The translations under genes were made by a program, and so were the position numbers. This document shows positions 21,510 through 34,068 of a stretch of 64,000 nucleotides of DNA, piece after piece. The stretch's first letter is position 1. Every line of letters begins with the position of its first letter. This DNA comes from Aplectana chamaeleonis. Taxonomy: Eukaryota > Nematoda > Chromadorea > Rhabditida > Cosmocercidae. The DNA lies in the NCBI GenBank assembly GCA_029168955.1, contig JAPDOI010000215.1, positions 1,098,001-1,162,000 of the forward strand, given 5' to 3'. A model generated the notes under the pieces. That model did no database searches. It worked only from the letters and a program-made list of their open reading frames with translations, and was not told the origin of the DNA.

Positions 21510-23121
21510 TACGTATAGAAACGACGATATCGCTCCATCAATAATTCCATCAGATATTGTCTAGCCTGTAAAGAGTCCAATTTCGTCATCAACTTTGTTA
21601 ACTTTGGTATGTTGTTAGAGAAATCCTAGAAACGTTTGATGACGCTCAGTCGGTTCTCTGGATTTCCGACTTGAAATTCGACAGCAACAAAAAAAACGAT
21701 GAATGGAAATCTAGGAATAATGAATCAACACGACAGAAAAGTTGGAACAAACGTTAAAGAACTATATATCACACATGGTTAAAACCAGTGCCGAAAGTCC
21801 AGATAAATTTCACAAAAACGGGTGGCGAGAAACTTATCCGACAATTACGGCATTTTTTTCACGGAATAATTTCTAGGCGTGAAGTGCGACCAGATGACGG
21901 TTTCCGATCGAGTAGTCCTATCAAGGCTTTCCAAAAAAGTTGAAGGTAAGTAATAAATGGCTTTTTTGAGAAGAGGAGAGAGAGCAGGGTCGGGCAGGGT
22001 TGTGTCGTGACATAGCAGGTTGTGAAGCGGGGTCGCAAAAATTTGGAATGAGAAAAAGAAAATTCCCGAGGAAAACGTGCATTTAAGGAGGATTTCTTGA
22101 ATTTTCTTATTAAATTTGGGTCACCAAGGGGAGTTGTAATGCCACAAAGATCCGACACAACGGCTTGCTTGGCTCTGGGAGAGAGAGGTGTACAGCTGCA
22201 TTGCTGCGCGAGCGGTCGCGTCACGTTGTCTTTCGTTTTGCTGCGGACAAAACATCTCACATTTTTTCTCTGGCTGCCTAGGTAAAATTGCGTAGGATGG
22301 TGATTACCTAACGTCTAACACGCGACTGCACGCGCAACAATCCAGTTGCTCTCACAAGGGTGGTCGGTGAGCAGATGGCATAGTGGGGCAGATCATTCCT
22401 CAGAATGTTGTAGGGGTAGGGTGTGCGGGTAACATGGAGGTTTCGTTTGTAGTATTTGAGCACACTGGGTTTTCGAAACCTCATGATCAGCGAAAAGGTG
22501 TACCCTTAGGGCGAGCTAACCCCTTCTCATATCAGATGTACACCTTTGACGGATTATGAGGGTTTTGTTTGACCTTGGTAACTGATAAAATTTTTCAGTT
22601 CCAATATTAGAGAGGTAATTTTTCTTATTTGTGGCTTTCGGTTTCGGAGGGGATTGAAAATAAAAAACGACATGAAATTCGGAGAAAGTGCAAAAAAATC
22701 CATCTGAAATTTGCAAAAATGCGAAATCGTTCGCGTGAGTAGCTTTTATTACTTTCACTTTTTGAGTTCCAGTGTCTAAATCATAGATTTCGTGAAATTT
22801 CTGGACACTAGGAAGCCATCGTCATAGTTGTCCATTCAGTCTGTTCGACATGCATAGCAGCATACGACGTGGCCGACTGTAACCAAGTCTGTTGATGTAT
22901 ATCTACACACCACAAAGAGTTTGAAAATCCACCCATTATGGTCGGCTATAGCCAGCTTGGTCCATATGTGTCCGCATCATCTGAAACTTGTGTTGAAATC
23001 CACCCATTGTGGCCGGCTGTAGCCAGCCTTGTCGGTGTGTGCCTTCATCATTTCCAACAAGTGCGAGAATGCACCAGTTTTAGTGGGCTGAATCAGGGTA
23101 GATATGCATCAAAGACTTGTA
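21510..23121. other. Decayed repeat DNA without recognised genes
   Basis: The region 21985-22170 has words of the hAT-like MITE family (GGGCAGGGTTGTG, GCGGGGTCGC). The region 22260-22440 is similar in reverse complement to 32.69-32.82 kb (CCTAGGTAAAATTGCGTAGG). The region 22900-23090 repeats CCACCCATT-TGG(T/C)CGGCT three times. No exon candidate is seen. Confidence 0.4.
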
Positions 23122-23888
23122 TAGACTGCGTATCAAAAAGATAGGACACCTCCTGAGTTTGTCGGTTTCCTGGTTGTAAGGCAGGATAGATCTTTTTCAT
23201 CAATACTGCTGTGATTAGGGTGTGAAATAACCCCCGTATACCTCTTTTGAGTAATATCAAATGTATGCGCACTTTTTGTAGAATACATTTTTGTTTTACG
23301 GCGCGTATCAAAAAGATAGGACACCTCTGGGTAAATCGGAATTCTCGTCCGATAAAATTGTGTGATCACGAATTCAATGTTCGATTGACCCTTCCTGCTC
23401 CTTTACTGCATCTAACACTCGATTTGGTATACTATCGACCTAGTTAACCAGCCTTAGTGCGTCGTACTTGCTCCATTTCTCGATTATGGCCTGTTGGAGC
23501 GCAGAAATCGAGGGATATCGCCGGCCGTTGGCTCAGACCCGACGAACTGAAGTACCCCAGAGGTTTGTCATTCTGTTGAAATCAGGGCTGGGGACCAGGG
23601 ATGTGCGGATTTTTCTTTTAAATTTCAGAAAACAGAAAATCGAGTTTGTCAGAAAACAGAAAGGCTAAAACGGCCAGAAAACAGAGATCAGAAAACAGAA
23701 ATTTTTCAGAAAAAATACTCATTACATTTTAACTTTTTTTCAAATGAAGAGAGGATGTAACTCTGAATACCATTGTCATACTCGAAATATAATATCTACG
23801 GAACTGCACAGATGACATATAAGGAATTGATAGTAGCAATGACGCGTCAATGACGGATACAAAATCGTTAAAGACACGCTGAGGGTCT

Positions 23889-24243
23889 TGGCCGAGAAAT
23901 AGCCCACCAGGCTCAACAACTGATCCTGTCGAGCAGATTCTCGAGTATTTCTTGATTATTCCTTGGCTGCCAGGTGGCTGCAACCATGTTGTTCGCGAAA
24001 TAACCGAAGAATAACCGAGAAAACATGGGTAGTTAAACCGACGGCGGTGTTGACATCCAAATCTGCCTCAACAATGCGTCTTACACTCCCCTTTGAGAGC
24101 ATTCTTTCGCGGCTGTTTCTCAACGACCATTATTTGACGCCTATTTCGCGACAACCAGCTCTTTTCCGAACACGACCTTGTTCTCGGCTATTAAGCGAAA
24201 ATCCGGCGTTTTGTGGCTATTTATCGGCTATTGCTCGGCCAAA
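23889..24243. mobile_element. Nested TIR element (TTGGCCGAG ends)
   Basis: TTGGCCGAGAAATAGCC at the left is mirrored by GGCTATTGCTCGGCCAA at the right. It shares its end motif with the hairpin at 11590. Confidence 0.6.
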
Positions 24244-24260
24244 ACTCTCAGAGAACTCAC

Positions 24261-24438
24261 CGTATGGTAGAACGTCAGCACAATAAGGGTTGCATCCTAG
24301 GACAGACATCGGGTTCAGACCCTCGCTGTGTGCAGCAGCTGCTGCGAACAACTAACTGCAGCAGCTGCTGACAAGTTGAGGTTGAATTCGTGCTCTGCCC
24401 TGGGATGCTACCCCTATTGTGCCAAAGTACTACCCTAC
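24261..24438. mobile_element. Nested MITE with ~40-bp TIRs
   Basis: The left arm (GGTAGAACGTCAGCACAATA ... CATCCTAGGACAG) is the reverse complement of 24395-24434 with a few mismatches. The centre holds two GCAGCAGCTGCTG palindromes. Confidence 0.7.
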
Positions 24439-24450
24439 GAGTGCGTTAGC

Positions 24451-24892
24451 AGGGTTCGCGATAAAAACGATTGTTGAATTTTCTTAATAAGAACGCAGGT
24501 CTGGTTATCACAAAAGTAAAAATAAGTGACAATTTGCATGGAAAACGCAAAAAAAACGTGTCAGAACGGCTAAATGGTGGGTGTAGGTGGGTGTACGCAC
24601 ACCCTCACTTAACAGGTTTTTTATTAGTGCGTATTTTCCGCCTTCTATTTTGCCGCTAAGAAAGTTAGTAGTCTCTCGGTGTCTAGCAACTACTCTAAAT
24701 GCAGAATAAAAAACGACAAAACAAGCAATTGTAGAAATCTAGTTAATTGGGGGGCGGGCTGAGACCCAGCAATAGCTTGTTTTTGAGCGTTTTTTCTCCG
24801 ACTTTCCACTTACATATTTTCACTTTTGTGATGACCAGGCTTACCTTCTTAAAAAGATACCACACTAAACTTTTTTATCGCGAACCCTGCTC
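24451..24892. mobile_element. Nested hAT-like MITE (CAGGGTTCGCGATAAAAA ends)
   Basis: The ends CAGGGTTCGCGATAAAAA and TTTTTATCGCGAACCCTG are exact complements. The flanking octamers do not match, so the TSD is not confirmed. Confidence 0.65.
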
Positions 24893-27685
24893 TTAACAGC
24901 AATCGCACCATTGAACACAAATAGTACCTCGTAAAGTACTAGATAAGCTGCGCTGTTCCACAGATCTGGATTTCGTTATTTTTTCTGATTTTTCTGTTTT
25001 TGGCAGTTTTTTCAGAAAACAAAAATCAGAAAACAGAAAGGCCAAAACGGCCAGAAAACAGAAATCAGAAAACAGAAATTTCCGCACACCCCTGCTGGGG
25101 ACCAGCCACTCTGAACAAGATGGTTATTTTCGAGCAAAGAAGCCGACATCGAACCAGCTCATGTAAAACTTTTTCGTTGTCTTGCTAGAAACCTCAACTT
25201 TGTCGCCCAAAACATAGGGAAATGAAGGTAGGTGTTACTCTTACATCCTCTGGTACTTAGTGAAGATCATCTGACTGCTGGCAAACGCAAGCTGTATACA
25301 GTGTGTTTCATTATATACTTGAACTCGGAATTATGTAGATATTGCTTTACAGCGTTGTGCTGGGCCTCCTCTACTTTGATGAGCCTACTCAGGGTGTTGA
25401 AAAGGCAAAATATCCATGGTTTCAGAATTGGTTTCTCTCCAAGAACTTTTTTATAACACTTTTTTTTCAATTTCAGGTCGTTTCATAACACACTTCCACT
25501 TTGCATAAATAGCTATTAGAACACTTTCTGTACCTACCAAACCTACTTTCTGTACCAATGTTTGGATCGAAATTGAAGAAACCTTTTCTTTTCTGTATGA
25601 AACGTGGTTCTCAACTATCTAGGGTGGATGAATCCAAAATCTGGACTCACCATGACGCCGGGATTAGCGGCTGTCGCATTCATGGTCGAAATGAGTGTCT
25701 GCTGGCCCGTTTTTAGTTTTATGAAAACGCACGGACACCTTCTGTCATAGTGGTGACTGAGGCGAGCGTAGAAGCTTTCTGGAAGTGATGAACATCTAAT
25801 TTGGAGGCGCAAATTCGACACAACGGCTAGCATTAACGAGATCCAGGTTAAACTTGGACTACCTATGTCTAAGCTCCCTCTCTGAAGGGCATCAAAATGC
25901 ACCGATAGTTCTGCTAGAGGAGTGATTTAAAAGTCTTCATATCTAGAAGTCGCTTGGAAGGCCGCTATTCTTCGAGCTGTGCGAAGGAACATGACAGGCG
26001 ATTCGAGCGAAATGCTATTCTGGGTTGAGGTAAAAACGAGAGCAGCACAAGCCCATTAAAAACTGATCTGTGGTGTCCTTGCGATCTCTCTCAACAATAA
26101 GGGTGCCTATCTATACAAACCTGGTGGAATGAAGTCCAGTAGGCGTGCCTCGAGGCGACAAACCCAATGCTTCTGTCGGCACAACGGATCTTTGACGACG
26201 TGGAGGGCATTCAGTCGTTACAACTGGCTTCAGCTGCACTCCGTCTCTTATCTACGGGCTTGGACGAGTATCAAAACGTTTGCACTATGACTTTATGTCT
26301 CCTTAAGGGAGGAACAGAGCAGCTATCCCAATAGGATACACTGTTGGGGATGCTCTTCACCCTAGTTGAAACTATATGAAGAACTTCTTACTTATCATCA
26401 GTCGTGGGATATACCCGAGCTACAGACAATTCTACTCAATTGATCAGCTAAAAACAGCGATCCTCGACATAGCGAACTATTTTGACTCCTCGGACCTCTG
26501 TAACTCGAAGAACAACTCGTCAAATTGACGGCAAATCGTGGAGCGCATGTGGATTACTGATAAGTGTGGATTCGTTCCAATTGTGAAATTATTTCTTTGT
26601 CAGGCTGAGTGAAATGTCCGAAAATCGGAAAAAAAAGTTTTATAAAGCAAGTTCTTGGGAAGATTAAATTCTCGAACCATGTATATGAGGGTTTTTCAAC
26701 ACGCTGAATTCACTCATGATAAAAGTAAAGGTCTAGCACAACGCTGGAGAGAGATGTCTTCAAAATTCAGGGTGTACGTTTATAATGAAACGCACTGTAC
26801 GTCCTCGACGGGCGAATGTTCTGACAGAAAATGGGAGATCTACCTTCGCAGTTCGGAAGGCTAAATTGGACAGGACCCACCAAATTCATGGACTTCATGG
26901 AACTTCCAACTATCAGTCCTATCGAGAATCAAATTCTTTTCGTCAGAAGCCATCGCCCATACACAAAGAGACGAAGTTGCTGTCCACTCTAGATATCGAA
27001 CTGATCGTAGATCTCCCGTTTTCTGTCAAGGATGTCTGCAGCTTGCGTTAGCCAGCAGTAGGATGATCTCCACAGCGTACCAGGGGATAACAGAGTGACA
27101 CCTACTTTCATTTCCCCATGTTTTCGGCCGACAAAGCGAGACAACGAGAAAGTTCACGTGAGCAGGTTCGAGGTCGGCTTCTTTGCTCAACAATAACCAT
27201 TTTGTCCTGAGTGGCTAGTCTACAGTCCTGATTTCAACAAAATGAAGAATCTCTCGGGTATGCTAGTTCGTCGGGTCTGAGCTAATGGCCGGCGATATCC
27301 CTCGATATCTGCGCTCCAATAGGCAATAACCGAGAAACGGAGCAGAATCGACTCGCGAAGGGTGGCTAACTTTGTCGGCAGTATACCAAATTGAGTATTT
27401 GGTGCGATAAAGGAGCGAAGAGGGTCAATCAACCATCAGATACACATTTTTATCGAATGTGAATTCCGATTTGATCCAGGAGTGTTCTATTTTTCTGATA
27501 CGCGCCGTAAAACAAAAATTTATTCTAGAAAAGTGCACAACCATTTGATCTTACTGAAAACAGGTATATGGAGGTTATTTCAAATCCTCATCATAGTAGT
27601 ATTGACGAAAGAGATCTAACGTGCTCAACGAACGCTAGACCGCGACAAATTCAGGCGGTGTCCTATCTTTATGATACGCAGTGTA

Positions 27686-28117
27686 TTCAGCCGGCCTCTG
27701 AGCAACTACGACGGCATCAGAGCATCAGACGGGGGCATCAGAGCTCTTTTGACGATTCCCACGGTTCACATGGAGGAACGACTGTGATATCAATCATTTA
27801 TCATAAAGGGTTTATTACGGACAATAATAAATTTCAAAACAAAATAATAATGTAAACATCCAGCTCGTTCAGCAACCAGCTCGTTTGGGGGGTGAGAACT
27901 GCAATGGTAAAAAATTACGCTAGTGCTCAAATACTACATCCGAAAACCCTATGTTACTGAATACCCTATTCATACAACTTGCTGATGAGTGCTCTGCCCC
28001 ACTACGCCAACTGGTCACCGACCACCCATGTGAGTGACGAGAGAGAGGGAGGGATAGCGGGTGTGCAAGGCACGCGGGCATCGCCAAATTTTTCAAAAAT
28101 AAAAAAAATCGGGCACC
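27686..28117. other. Unassigned repeat-like sequence
   Basis: The part 27890-28030 shares words with the 22340-22460 and 32.68-32.75 kb repeats (CACTACGCCA, GACCACCC). No gene is seen. Confidence 0.3.
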
Positions 28118-28225
28118 CCCCTCATGCGCCCCTCATGCGCCCCTCATGCACCCCACATGCACCCCCCTCCTGCCCCCCACATGCACCCCCTCATGCGCCC
28201 CACATGCACCCCCCTCGTGTTAGGC
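28118..28225. repeat. C-rich microsatellite (CATGCRCCCC)n
   Basis: About nine imperfect 10-13-bp units of ATGC(A/G)CCCC occur. The proline/histidine-rich frame through it is a by-product of the repeat. Confidence 0.85.
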
Positions 28226-28679
28226 ATGTTAGGCGTGCGATTAAGCTGCAGGATGAAGTCAAGTCCCTGAGTGCCCCTATGTGTGTTGTCCCTACCCCAT
28301 CACGAAACTAGTATCATTTCATAGTAAATATTAATACTATTAGTTTCAGCCTACTACGGAACGGACGCTTCCCGGAAGTGATCAAGATCATGGATTTTAT
28401 GACACAAATTACCAATTTTACTTTGAAATAAATGTTCATTTGACGAAATTCTTCCTTCAGACGTAGTTACAGACACTACACGATTTTGTACATCTTCAAG
28501 ATATTCAGCGTTGTTTTTTCAACTAGATGTTATACACCTATCGGAAGCGCAAATCTTGCTGCTTTTTTTCGCATAAATTAGGAAGCTGTGGCACCGCCGT
28601 GGTGGGCTACGCGTTCGTGCCTCTCCGGCTGCGTGCGTGCGGTCGCGCCGCACGCTCACTTCTGCTGGATAGCATGCGA

Positions 28680-29400
28680 TCTCGAAAGCCTTCTCTCTAC
28701 ACAGAGAGGGCATTGACGCGACGCGCGCGGCGAAAATCACTTTATCGGTAGAGCGCATTTACCATGAGCTCCCGGAAATCCACGGCTTTTTTTCGACTTT
28801 TATAGTCATACCCATAATTTTCTGGAGATGCTGAAGCTTCCACACGGGATTGCTGGTTCAAACCACCCGGAACTTTCAACCTCTGCCTTTCTTCCTTTCA
28901 TGCTTGGGCACCACATGAGCACCACGCTACCTCCGACGAAATACACCGCGTCGCCGCAGGGGTTGAAAATTCCGCGTGGGTTTATATGACAGGAACTATC
29001 AAAATCGAAAAATGCCGTGGATTTCCAGGAGCTTATGGTAAACGCGCTCCACCGATGAAGTGATTTCCGCCGCGGGCGTCGCGTTGGAACCAGGGATGAG
29101 CGGAGTTCCGCGTTTCGAAATCCGCAGTTTCGCGCAATTTCGGCATTCCGCATTCCGAAAACCACGGAATGCGAAAATATCGGGTCATCTGGGACGCGAG
29201 AAAATACTAGATGATTCCTGATTTTTTTCCGCGTTTCGCTTTCCGAAAACCACATTTCCGCGCATTCTCGGACGTTTAGCGCCCGATTTCCGAAACCCGA
29301 GAAATTTTTTTTTGTTCCGAAACCCGATTTTCGAAATTTCATATTTTTATTCCGCTCATCCCTGGTTAGAACCCTCGCTGTGTGGAGAGCACCTGACCCG
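28680..29400. repeat. Inverted repeat with ~110-bp arms, right arm split by a MITE
   Basis: The left arm 28685-28800 (ACACAGAGAGGG, GCGACGCGCGCGGCGAAAATC, CGGTAGAGCGCATTTACC) is mirrored by 28990-29090 plus 29373-29390. Excising 29091-29372 rejoins the right arm. Confidence 0.75.
29091..29364. mobile_element. hAT-like MITE, 274 bp (TSD GTT[G/A]GAAC)
   Basis: The TIR is CAGGGATGAGCGGA and the right end TCCGCTCATCCCTG. The flanking octamers are GTTGGAAC and GTTAGAAC. The interior repeats CCGCGTTTCG-type words. The TIR is one base off that of the 23596 element. Confidence 0.85.
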
Positions 29401-30129
29401 CATTCTGCGACTATTTCAAGTCTCCGACTTCAGAATATTGATTCTCATGCAGGATATCTAGCACGAGTGAGCACGTAGCGCGACCGCACGCAGCCGCTTC
29501 GGCTCGATTGTGTAGCCCACTACTGCGAAGTCACACTTCAACTAAGGCTCGCTTTAGAATTCCCATAGCGAAGTTGAAAACCGTGTTTGCCTATTATATA
29601 TGTTGGTATGGGACACGAAGTCAGTTAACCGCGGGCAAAATCCATTAAACACCTCAGGATATTCCAAAATAGGTGAGAAAAACTGAAACCTACAATGTTT
29701 CAGCTAACATGAATAAAGCTGATTCAAATGACGAATTGGCCAAGGACATGTTACCAGTAATTACACAAAAAATTGATGTATCGATTTTGCGGAGATCAGA
29801 GGCTATGCGATGTTGTCTACACCACTGAACTCTTACTGAGAGAGGACCCTTATAAGGCCACTACCCGTTCACCGATTCCAATGGTCGAGTGGATAGCGAG
29901 GCGGACCTCGAAACGACGATTTAGATGAGTTGGTGGTTCGAAGTTAGTTGCTCAAGTTCAGGTCAGACCTCCCTAGGGAAGCAGAACTACATAGACGATA
30001 CGGCTGTGTTAAAGAGTTCCGCATCGGGTTAGGGAGGGTTGGACGGATCACTCAGCACAAGATCGCCTTCGCCTCTTGCGCGCGTATCATACCCGTTTCG
30101 TGAAGGAACACTTGAATAGAGTCGTCATA

Positions 30130-30867
30130 AGGCTTCGGCATAGTGGCAAATCTGCGAGCGAGCAATGATGAAGGATGGGGAGCGCTATGCAGTTTGACAG
30201 CGCACGCGACCGCACCACATAGGCTGCGACGGAAGGGGGGGGGGCCGCAGAGTGGTTGGCTCGTCGCAAGAATCGCGAGCTCGCGGCGACAAGCGCGAGT
30301 TAATTGTGATTTTCAAGCGAGATTGCGAGTTGCTACCGATTTTCAGCTCCTTTGCTGAACTTTGCGCTCAATTCACGATAGCAATCAATCCTCCATAATA
30401 TTCAACAATTTTTGAATGATCTCAACTCTGCCAGCAACATCATTCAAGTTTTTAGAGATATTTTGTCTGTTTTTCTAGCAGTTTTTCAGCTATTCGTAAT
30501 TTCCTGTGTATGTTTTTATACAAAAACGCTGGTGTCCAGCCGTGAATGATGCAAACACCATTAGTTGTACGTACTAATTCAACTTTTGCTGTCATGAGGT
30601 TGAAATTAACAAATATGTACAATGAAGATGGTTTGTGTCACACCTGGTTACGTCCAGGGAGTAGAAAATTAGAAAAGTCAACAGAAAAATAGTGGAAACA
30701 ACAGTTTCGGAATCAAATTCCACCAAAACGACGAAAAGAAAGTCTCTAAATTGCATCCGTTCTCTAATCGAAATCACACTCTGCAGGGTTGCCGGCGACG
30801 CCGCTGCGGAATTTTAAAGGCCACGCCCCCAATCGCTCGCTCGCGCCTTTTCCGCTATGCCGAAGAC
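30130..30867. mobile_element. 0.74-kb TIR element inserted in LINE copy G
   Basis: GGCTTCGGCATAGTGG at the left and CCGCTATGCCGAAGAC at the right are inverted. LINE sequence is continuous on removing it (GTCATA joined to AACTCCATC). The target appears to be TA or TATA. The interior includes a G10 run. Confidence 0.6.
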
Positions 30868-31096
30868 TATAAACTCCATCATAGGAGTCGCACCTCCAAA
30901 GGTCAGTGAGAACGAGATGGAACTTGGCAGGCGTGCCGGATGCTCCCTTGCCTCGTTACGAGGTGGACACTCTCCTATGCAGATGTCATATTTTCATAGG
31001 ATTGGTAACAGCAAATCTGAGCAGTGCCTGGATTGCGGTAGTCAAGGGCTAACTACTGCGCACCTGTCTAATTGCCCGATGAGACAGACTACATTA

Positions 31097-31235
31097 AGGG
31101 ATCGTTTATACTTCCGCCGCCGAGCGGCGCGGCGAAGTGCAATCCTAAAATATCGATCGTGCCGCGTCCCATGATCAGTATTACGGAAATGCACTGTGCC
31201 GCGTATCTCGGCGGCGGGAGTATAAACGGCCCCTT
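31097..31235. mobile_element. 139-bp GC-rich MITE inside LINE copy G
   Basis: AAGGGATCGTTTATACTTCC and GGGAGTATAAACGGCCCCTT are imperfect inverted ends, each with GCCGCCGAG next to it. About 60 bp of LINE sequence seems missing at the site. Confidence 0.55.
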
Positions 31236-31517
31236 ACGACTGAACCTGTGACAGATCCCCTCTGTTGTTGCAAAGAAGAAGAAGATAACCGAGCCATTTC
31301 ATCGTTTGAATCACTTTCATTCAGGCCTGATGAAACGTTCTGACCTCTTCGAAATTCTTTTTTTTTGTCTTTTTCGGAATATTCCAGTATTCCGCGGCCT
31401 TTATACACAATTTACTGACGCTGTGTCCCTTGCCTACAATTAGAGAAACACGGTTTCGTGAAACCTCGGAGGGATTCCAAAGCAATCCCGAGTTAAAAAT
31501 ATTCGAATGTGCTCAGC

Positions 31518-32048
31518 CTCAGACAATCGCCGCAGTCAATGCGCGCAGAATATGCATTCAACTCGAGACAAGGCGGTTTCGGGCACAGTCAGGGAACGTG
31601 CTGCTAGGGAAGCACGTGCTCCTATTGTGGTTCAAATTACAGCACGTGCTTCAACAAATGAAACGCTCATGCGTGCATGATACACATTGAACTCGATGAC
31701 AAAACGATTTTCCGAAAAGGAATGCATACGACGCACTCTTGAGGTGGGACTCAGATGCCGGCAGCGTGTCTGGTTCAATTACCCCAGTTTGTGGTCCTTG
31801 CCCTGCAAGCCGCTGGAGGCATCGTCCAACCGCTGTCGGCCCCAGAGGGTGCTCGGCGAGTTAGCCGCTCCGCATGTGGGTGTTCCGGCCGCGTCATGTG
31901 ACGGTGTACTGCTACCATAAGGCTGGACTATCGTGCAGCACGTGCTGCTGCGCTAAGCTTTCCAGCACGTGCCTAGGGCCCTTTGATGGATATGGTCACT
32001 CGAGTTGAATGCTTATTCGACACGCATTGAATGCGGCGGTCTTCTGAG
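31518..32048. mobile_element. 0.53-kb TIR element rich in CACGTG palindromes
   Basis: CTCAGACAATCGCCGCAGTC at the left matches, in reverse complement, GCGGCGGTCTTCTGAG at the right, and the similarity continues to ATTCAACTCGAG. AGCACGTGCT-like palindromes occur at about 31613, 31641, 31936 and 31962. No coding frame is conserved. Confidence 0.6.
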
Positions 32049-33070
32049 GTGATGAACATTTTCTCGCTTTTGTATTGAATTCGTGAACAACAAGGACCTC
32101 ATCTATACGGGCAGCACCACTGAATACAAAAAAATGTGCTTTCGATAGATATATCACACTTAGTTAAAATACAAACACTGTAACATAACAATGCACAAAA
32201 TCGAGTGGTGTCATCAACGTCTGAAACAGATCTTCGCTAAACAGACACGCATTATAACATATTTATTCACACAGTCGCAATCAAGAAATTCCAAAACTTC
32301 TTCTTCAATTACTCATGGATTATCCAAACAAACGACTACACCATACAAGGGACGGGTTCCCCCGCGGGCTACGTCCAAACCACTGGTTACTACGAACCTA
32401 GAGCAAACCTTTCGATAGAAAAAAATCTAATGGGGTCAAATAAGAAAGGGATCTGGACCAACGCATCACCTGCTTTGGACACTAATTTACTGTTTTTCCG
32501 CGTGCGTGTGTGGAGCGAGGGGTGACACAGCGAGAAAGTGTGAGTGAGAAGGAGACACAGCATACGCGCACATACGCACGCGATCGACAGAAATAAATTT
32601 CACCCCGAAAGAGAGGATATATGTACTGTCGTTCTCGTGATGGGTGTGGATTACTTCCACCCTGGAGCACTCAGATACCCTTTCAAACAGATCCCCATCC
32701 TGCAGCTGCTTCGCACCCCTACAACATGACTAACCTCTTACAACTGGTTTGCTGCGCGTGCAGTCGCGTGTGAAACGTACATCGATCGTCCTACGCAGTT
32801 TTACCTAGGCGAGCGGTCAGAAAGGGGAAGTATACACACCCAAAAAAGTGAACGCGACGCGACTGCACGCGCGTCAACCCAGCTGAACCTCACTAATTAT
32901 CGATATATTTAAACGAACCTGTTAAATCCCTGGGGTCGCTTTGGCCGGCGGACGGAAGCTGGAGTTTTACCTGAAAAAAAAACTTAAAGGTATGACTAAC
33001 TTATGGCAGCCATGTCCCACCAGCGTTTTCGTTCACTAAATCTTAGTAGTTCAGATTCTAGAGAATAAAT
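32049..33070. other. Unassigned repeat-like sequence
   Basis: The part 32690-32830 matches 22.26-22.40 kb in reverse complement. The remainder has no recognised feature. Confidence 0.3.
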
Positions 33071-33725
33071 GGGGGTGCTATGGCAGACAAGCACGCTCGT
33101 ATCCATCAACGTGGACACAAGGCTACCGTAATCTTGAGCGTAAATTAAATAGCGCCGGCTGCACGGCTGCGGACTTCGTCGCATATCTTACGGCGATCCC
33201 CCTATTTTCTGGCCAGCCTGGTCGCGTGCAGATAACAGTTGATTATAGAGCTGACTATGTTTCATCGCAATTGTAAAGAACTATGACTCGGTCGCGATGA
33301 AAAAAGCGACACGAATCCCTTAAGATTGAAAAATGATCCGCAAAACAAACAGATTTTTTGAAGGGTATGGAACTCTTGTTCAGAAAAGCATGATTTCAAT
33401 CATACAACCTCCGAACCTTAATAGAGAGATATCCTTTTTTAACGGCAAAAAAAGTATCTTAGGTAAAGTACCGTCGACACATTTCGATATTTATCCCCTT
33501 ACAGCTGCACAACAAGAATCAACCCCGCCTGCTAATTTATGAATCCGGAAATCACCTAGGCGGGAAGTCATATGCCAAAAAAAAATAGTGGCTGCCGTAA
33601 GATACGTGGCAAAGTACGCAGCCATGCAGCCGGCGCTATTTAATTTACGCGCGGGATTACGGTAGCCCTGCGTCCATTTTGATCGGTACGAGCGTGATTG
33701 TGGCACATAGCCATTGCACATAGCT
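33071..33725. mobile_element. 0.65-kb TIR element, copy 2 of the 11652-12744 family
   Basis: The left end (GCACGCTCGTATCCATC, GGCTACCGTAATCTTGAGCG) is mirrored by 33.55-33.72 kb (GATTACGGTAGCCCTGCG, GTACGAGCGTG). The interior matches 12.30-12.53 kb. It lacks the ~260-bp hairpin-rich segment of copy 1. Confidence 0.65.
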
Positions 33726-33964
33726 AAGTGCTATGGCCTCACTGCGATAGCACCCAAATTCAACATAAAAACAGCACTTTTTTCCTACTGAAGAGTTCCA
33801 CGGTAGGTCTATTGAGCTTCAGTTTTTCTTTAAACTAATCATTGTCATTTATTACCACCAACTTGATTTTTTTCAGCTCCGTCACTCTCGAAAAGCTAAA
33901 GAAATTTTTTATCTCGAAAGAATCACAAAGAAATTTTGGGATTTTTCAAAGAATTTCGTCAAAG

Positions 33965-34012
33965 GAGGGGGTCGTAGCTCCGCCGAAAATCGGCCGGACG
34001 ACCTGCTCAACC
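33965..34012. mobile_element. hAT-like MITE right-end fragment
   Basis: GGGGGTCGTAGCTCCGCCG followed by CCTGCTCAACCCTG matches the right side of the CAGGGTTGAGCAGG family. The left part is missing or decayed. Confidence 0.6.
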
Positions 34013-34068
34013 CTGCTGCCAGCTCAAAACCTTCCATTTTTGTCATAGAATCGACACCGTTTTTGAGC

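Larger units (their letters stand above)
23596..25094. mobile_element. hAT-like element, 1499 bp, perfect TSD CTGGGGAC
   Basis: The TIR is CAGGGATGTGCGGA and the right end TCCGCACACCCCTG. CTGGGGAC is repeated exactly at 23588-23595 and 25095-25102. Subterminal regions carry short repeats (AGAAAACAGAAA) on both sides. It interrupts the left arm of the long-TIR element and contains three smaller inverted-repeat insertions. Confidence 0.9.
23124..27683. mobile_element. 4.6-kb Tc1/mariner-like element with ~690-bp terminal inverted repeats
   Basis: The ends are ACTGCGTATCAAAAAGATAGG and its complement (CCTATCTTTATGATACGCAGT), flanked by TA (23122-23123 and 27684-27685). The arms continue inward for about 690 bp each, excluding a 1.5-kb hAT insertion in the left arm. 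They include a second internal copy of the end motif (GCGTATCAAAAAGATAGG near 23303, its complement near 27500). The 1.7-kb interior (about 25310-27000) has no frame I can recognise as a transposase. Superfamily is inferred from the TA target and end sequence; a foldback element is the alternative. Confidence 0.75.
30064..31285 (+). mobile_element. Ingi/Vingi-like LINE 3' fragment, copy G, with two insertions
   Basis: The LINE parts are 30064-30129, 30868-31096 and 31236-31285. The second part translates as IIGVAPPKVSENEMELGRRA and continues to CLDCGSQGLTTAHLSNCP, the C-terminal zinc knuckle, followed by TGCAAAGAAGAAGAAG. The left edge starts within a few bases of the deletion junction of copy E. 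Stops and substitutions show decay. Confidence 0.75.

Noticed and set aside
23468..23595. Protein-like frame EGYRRPLAQTRRT as a gene
   Set aside because: The same peptide is read from the opposite arm at 27.22-27.43 kb; it is the terminal inverted repeat of the 4.6-kb element read in both directions.
28806..29342. 178-codon minus-strand open frame
   Set aside because: It spans an inverted repeat and a hAT-like MITE inserted in it; the residues come from TTCGAAA/CCGCG repeats.
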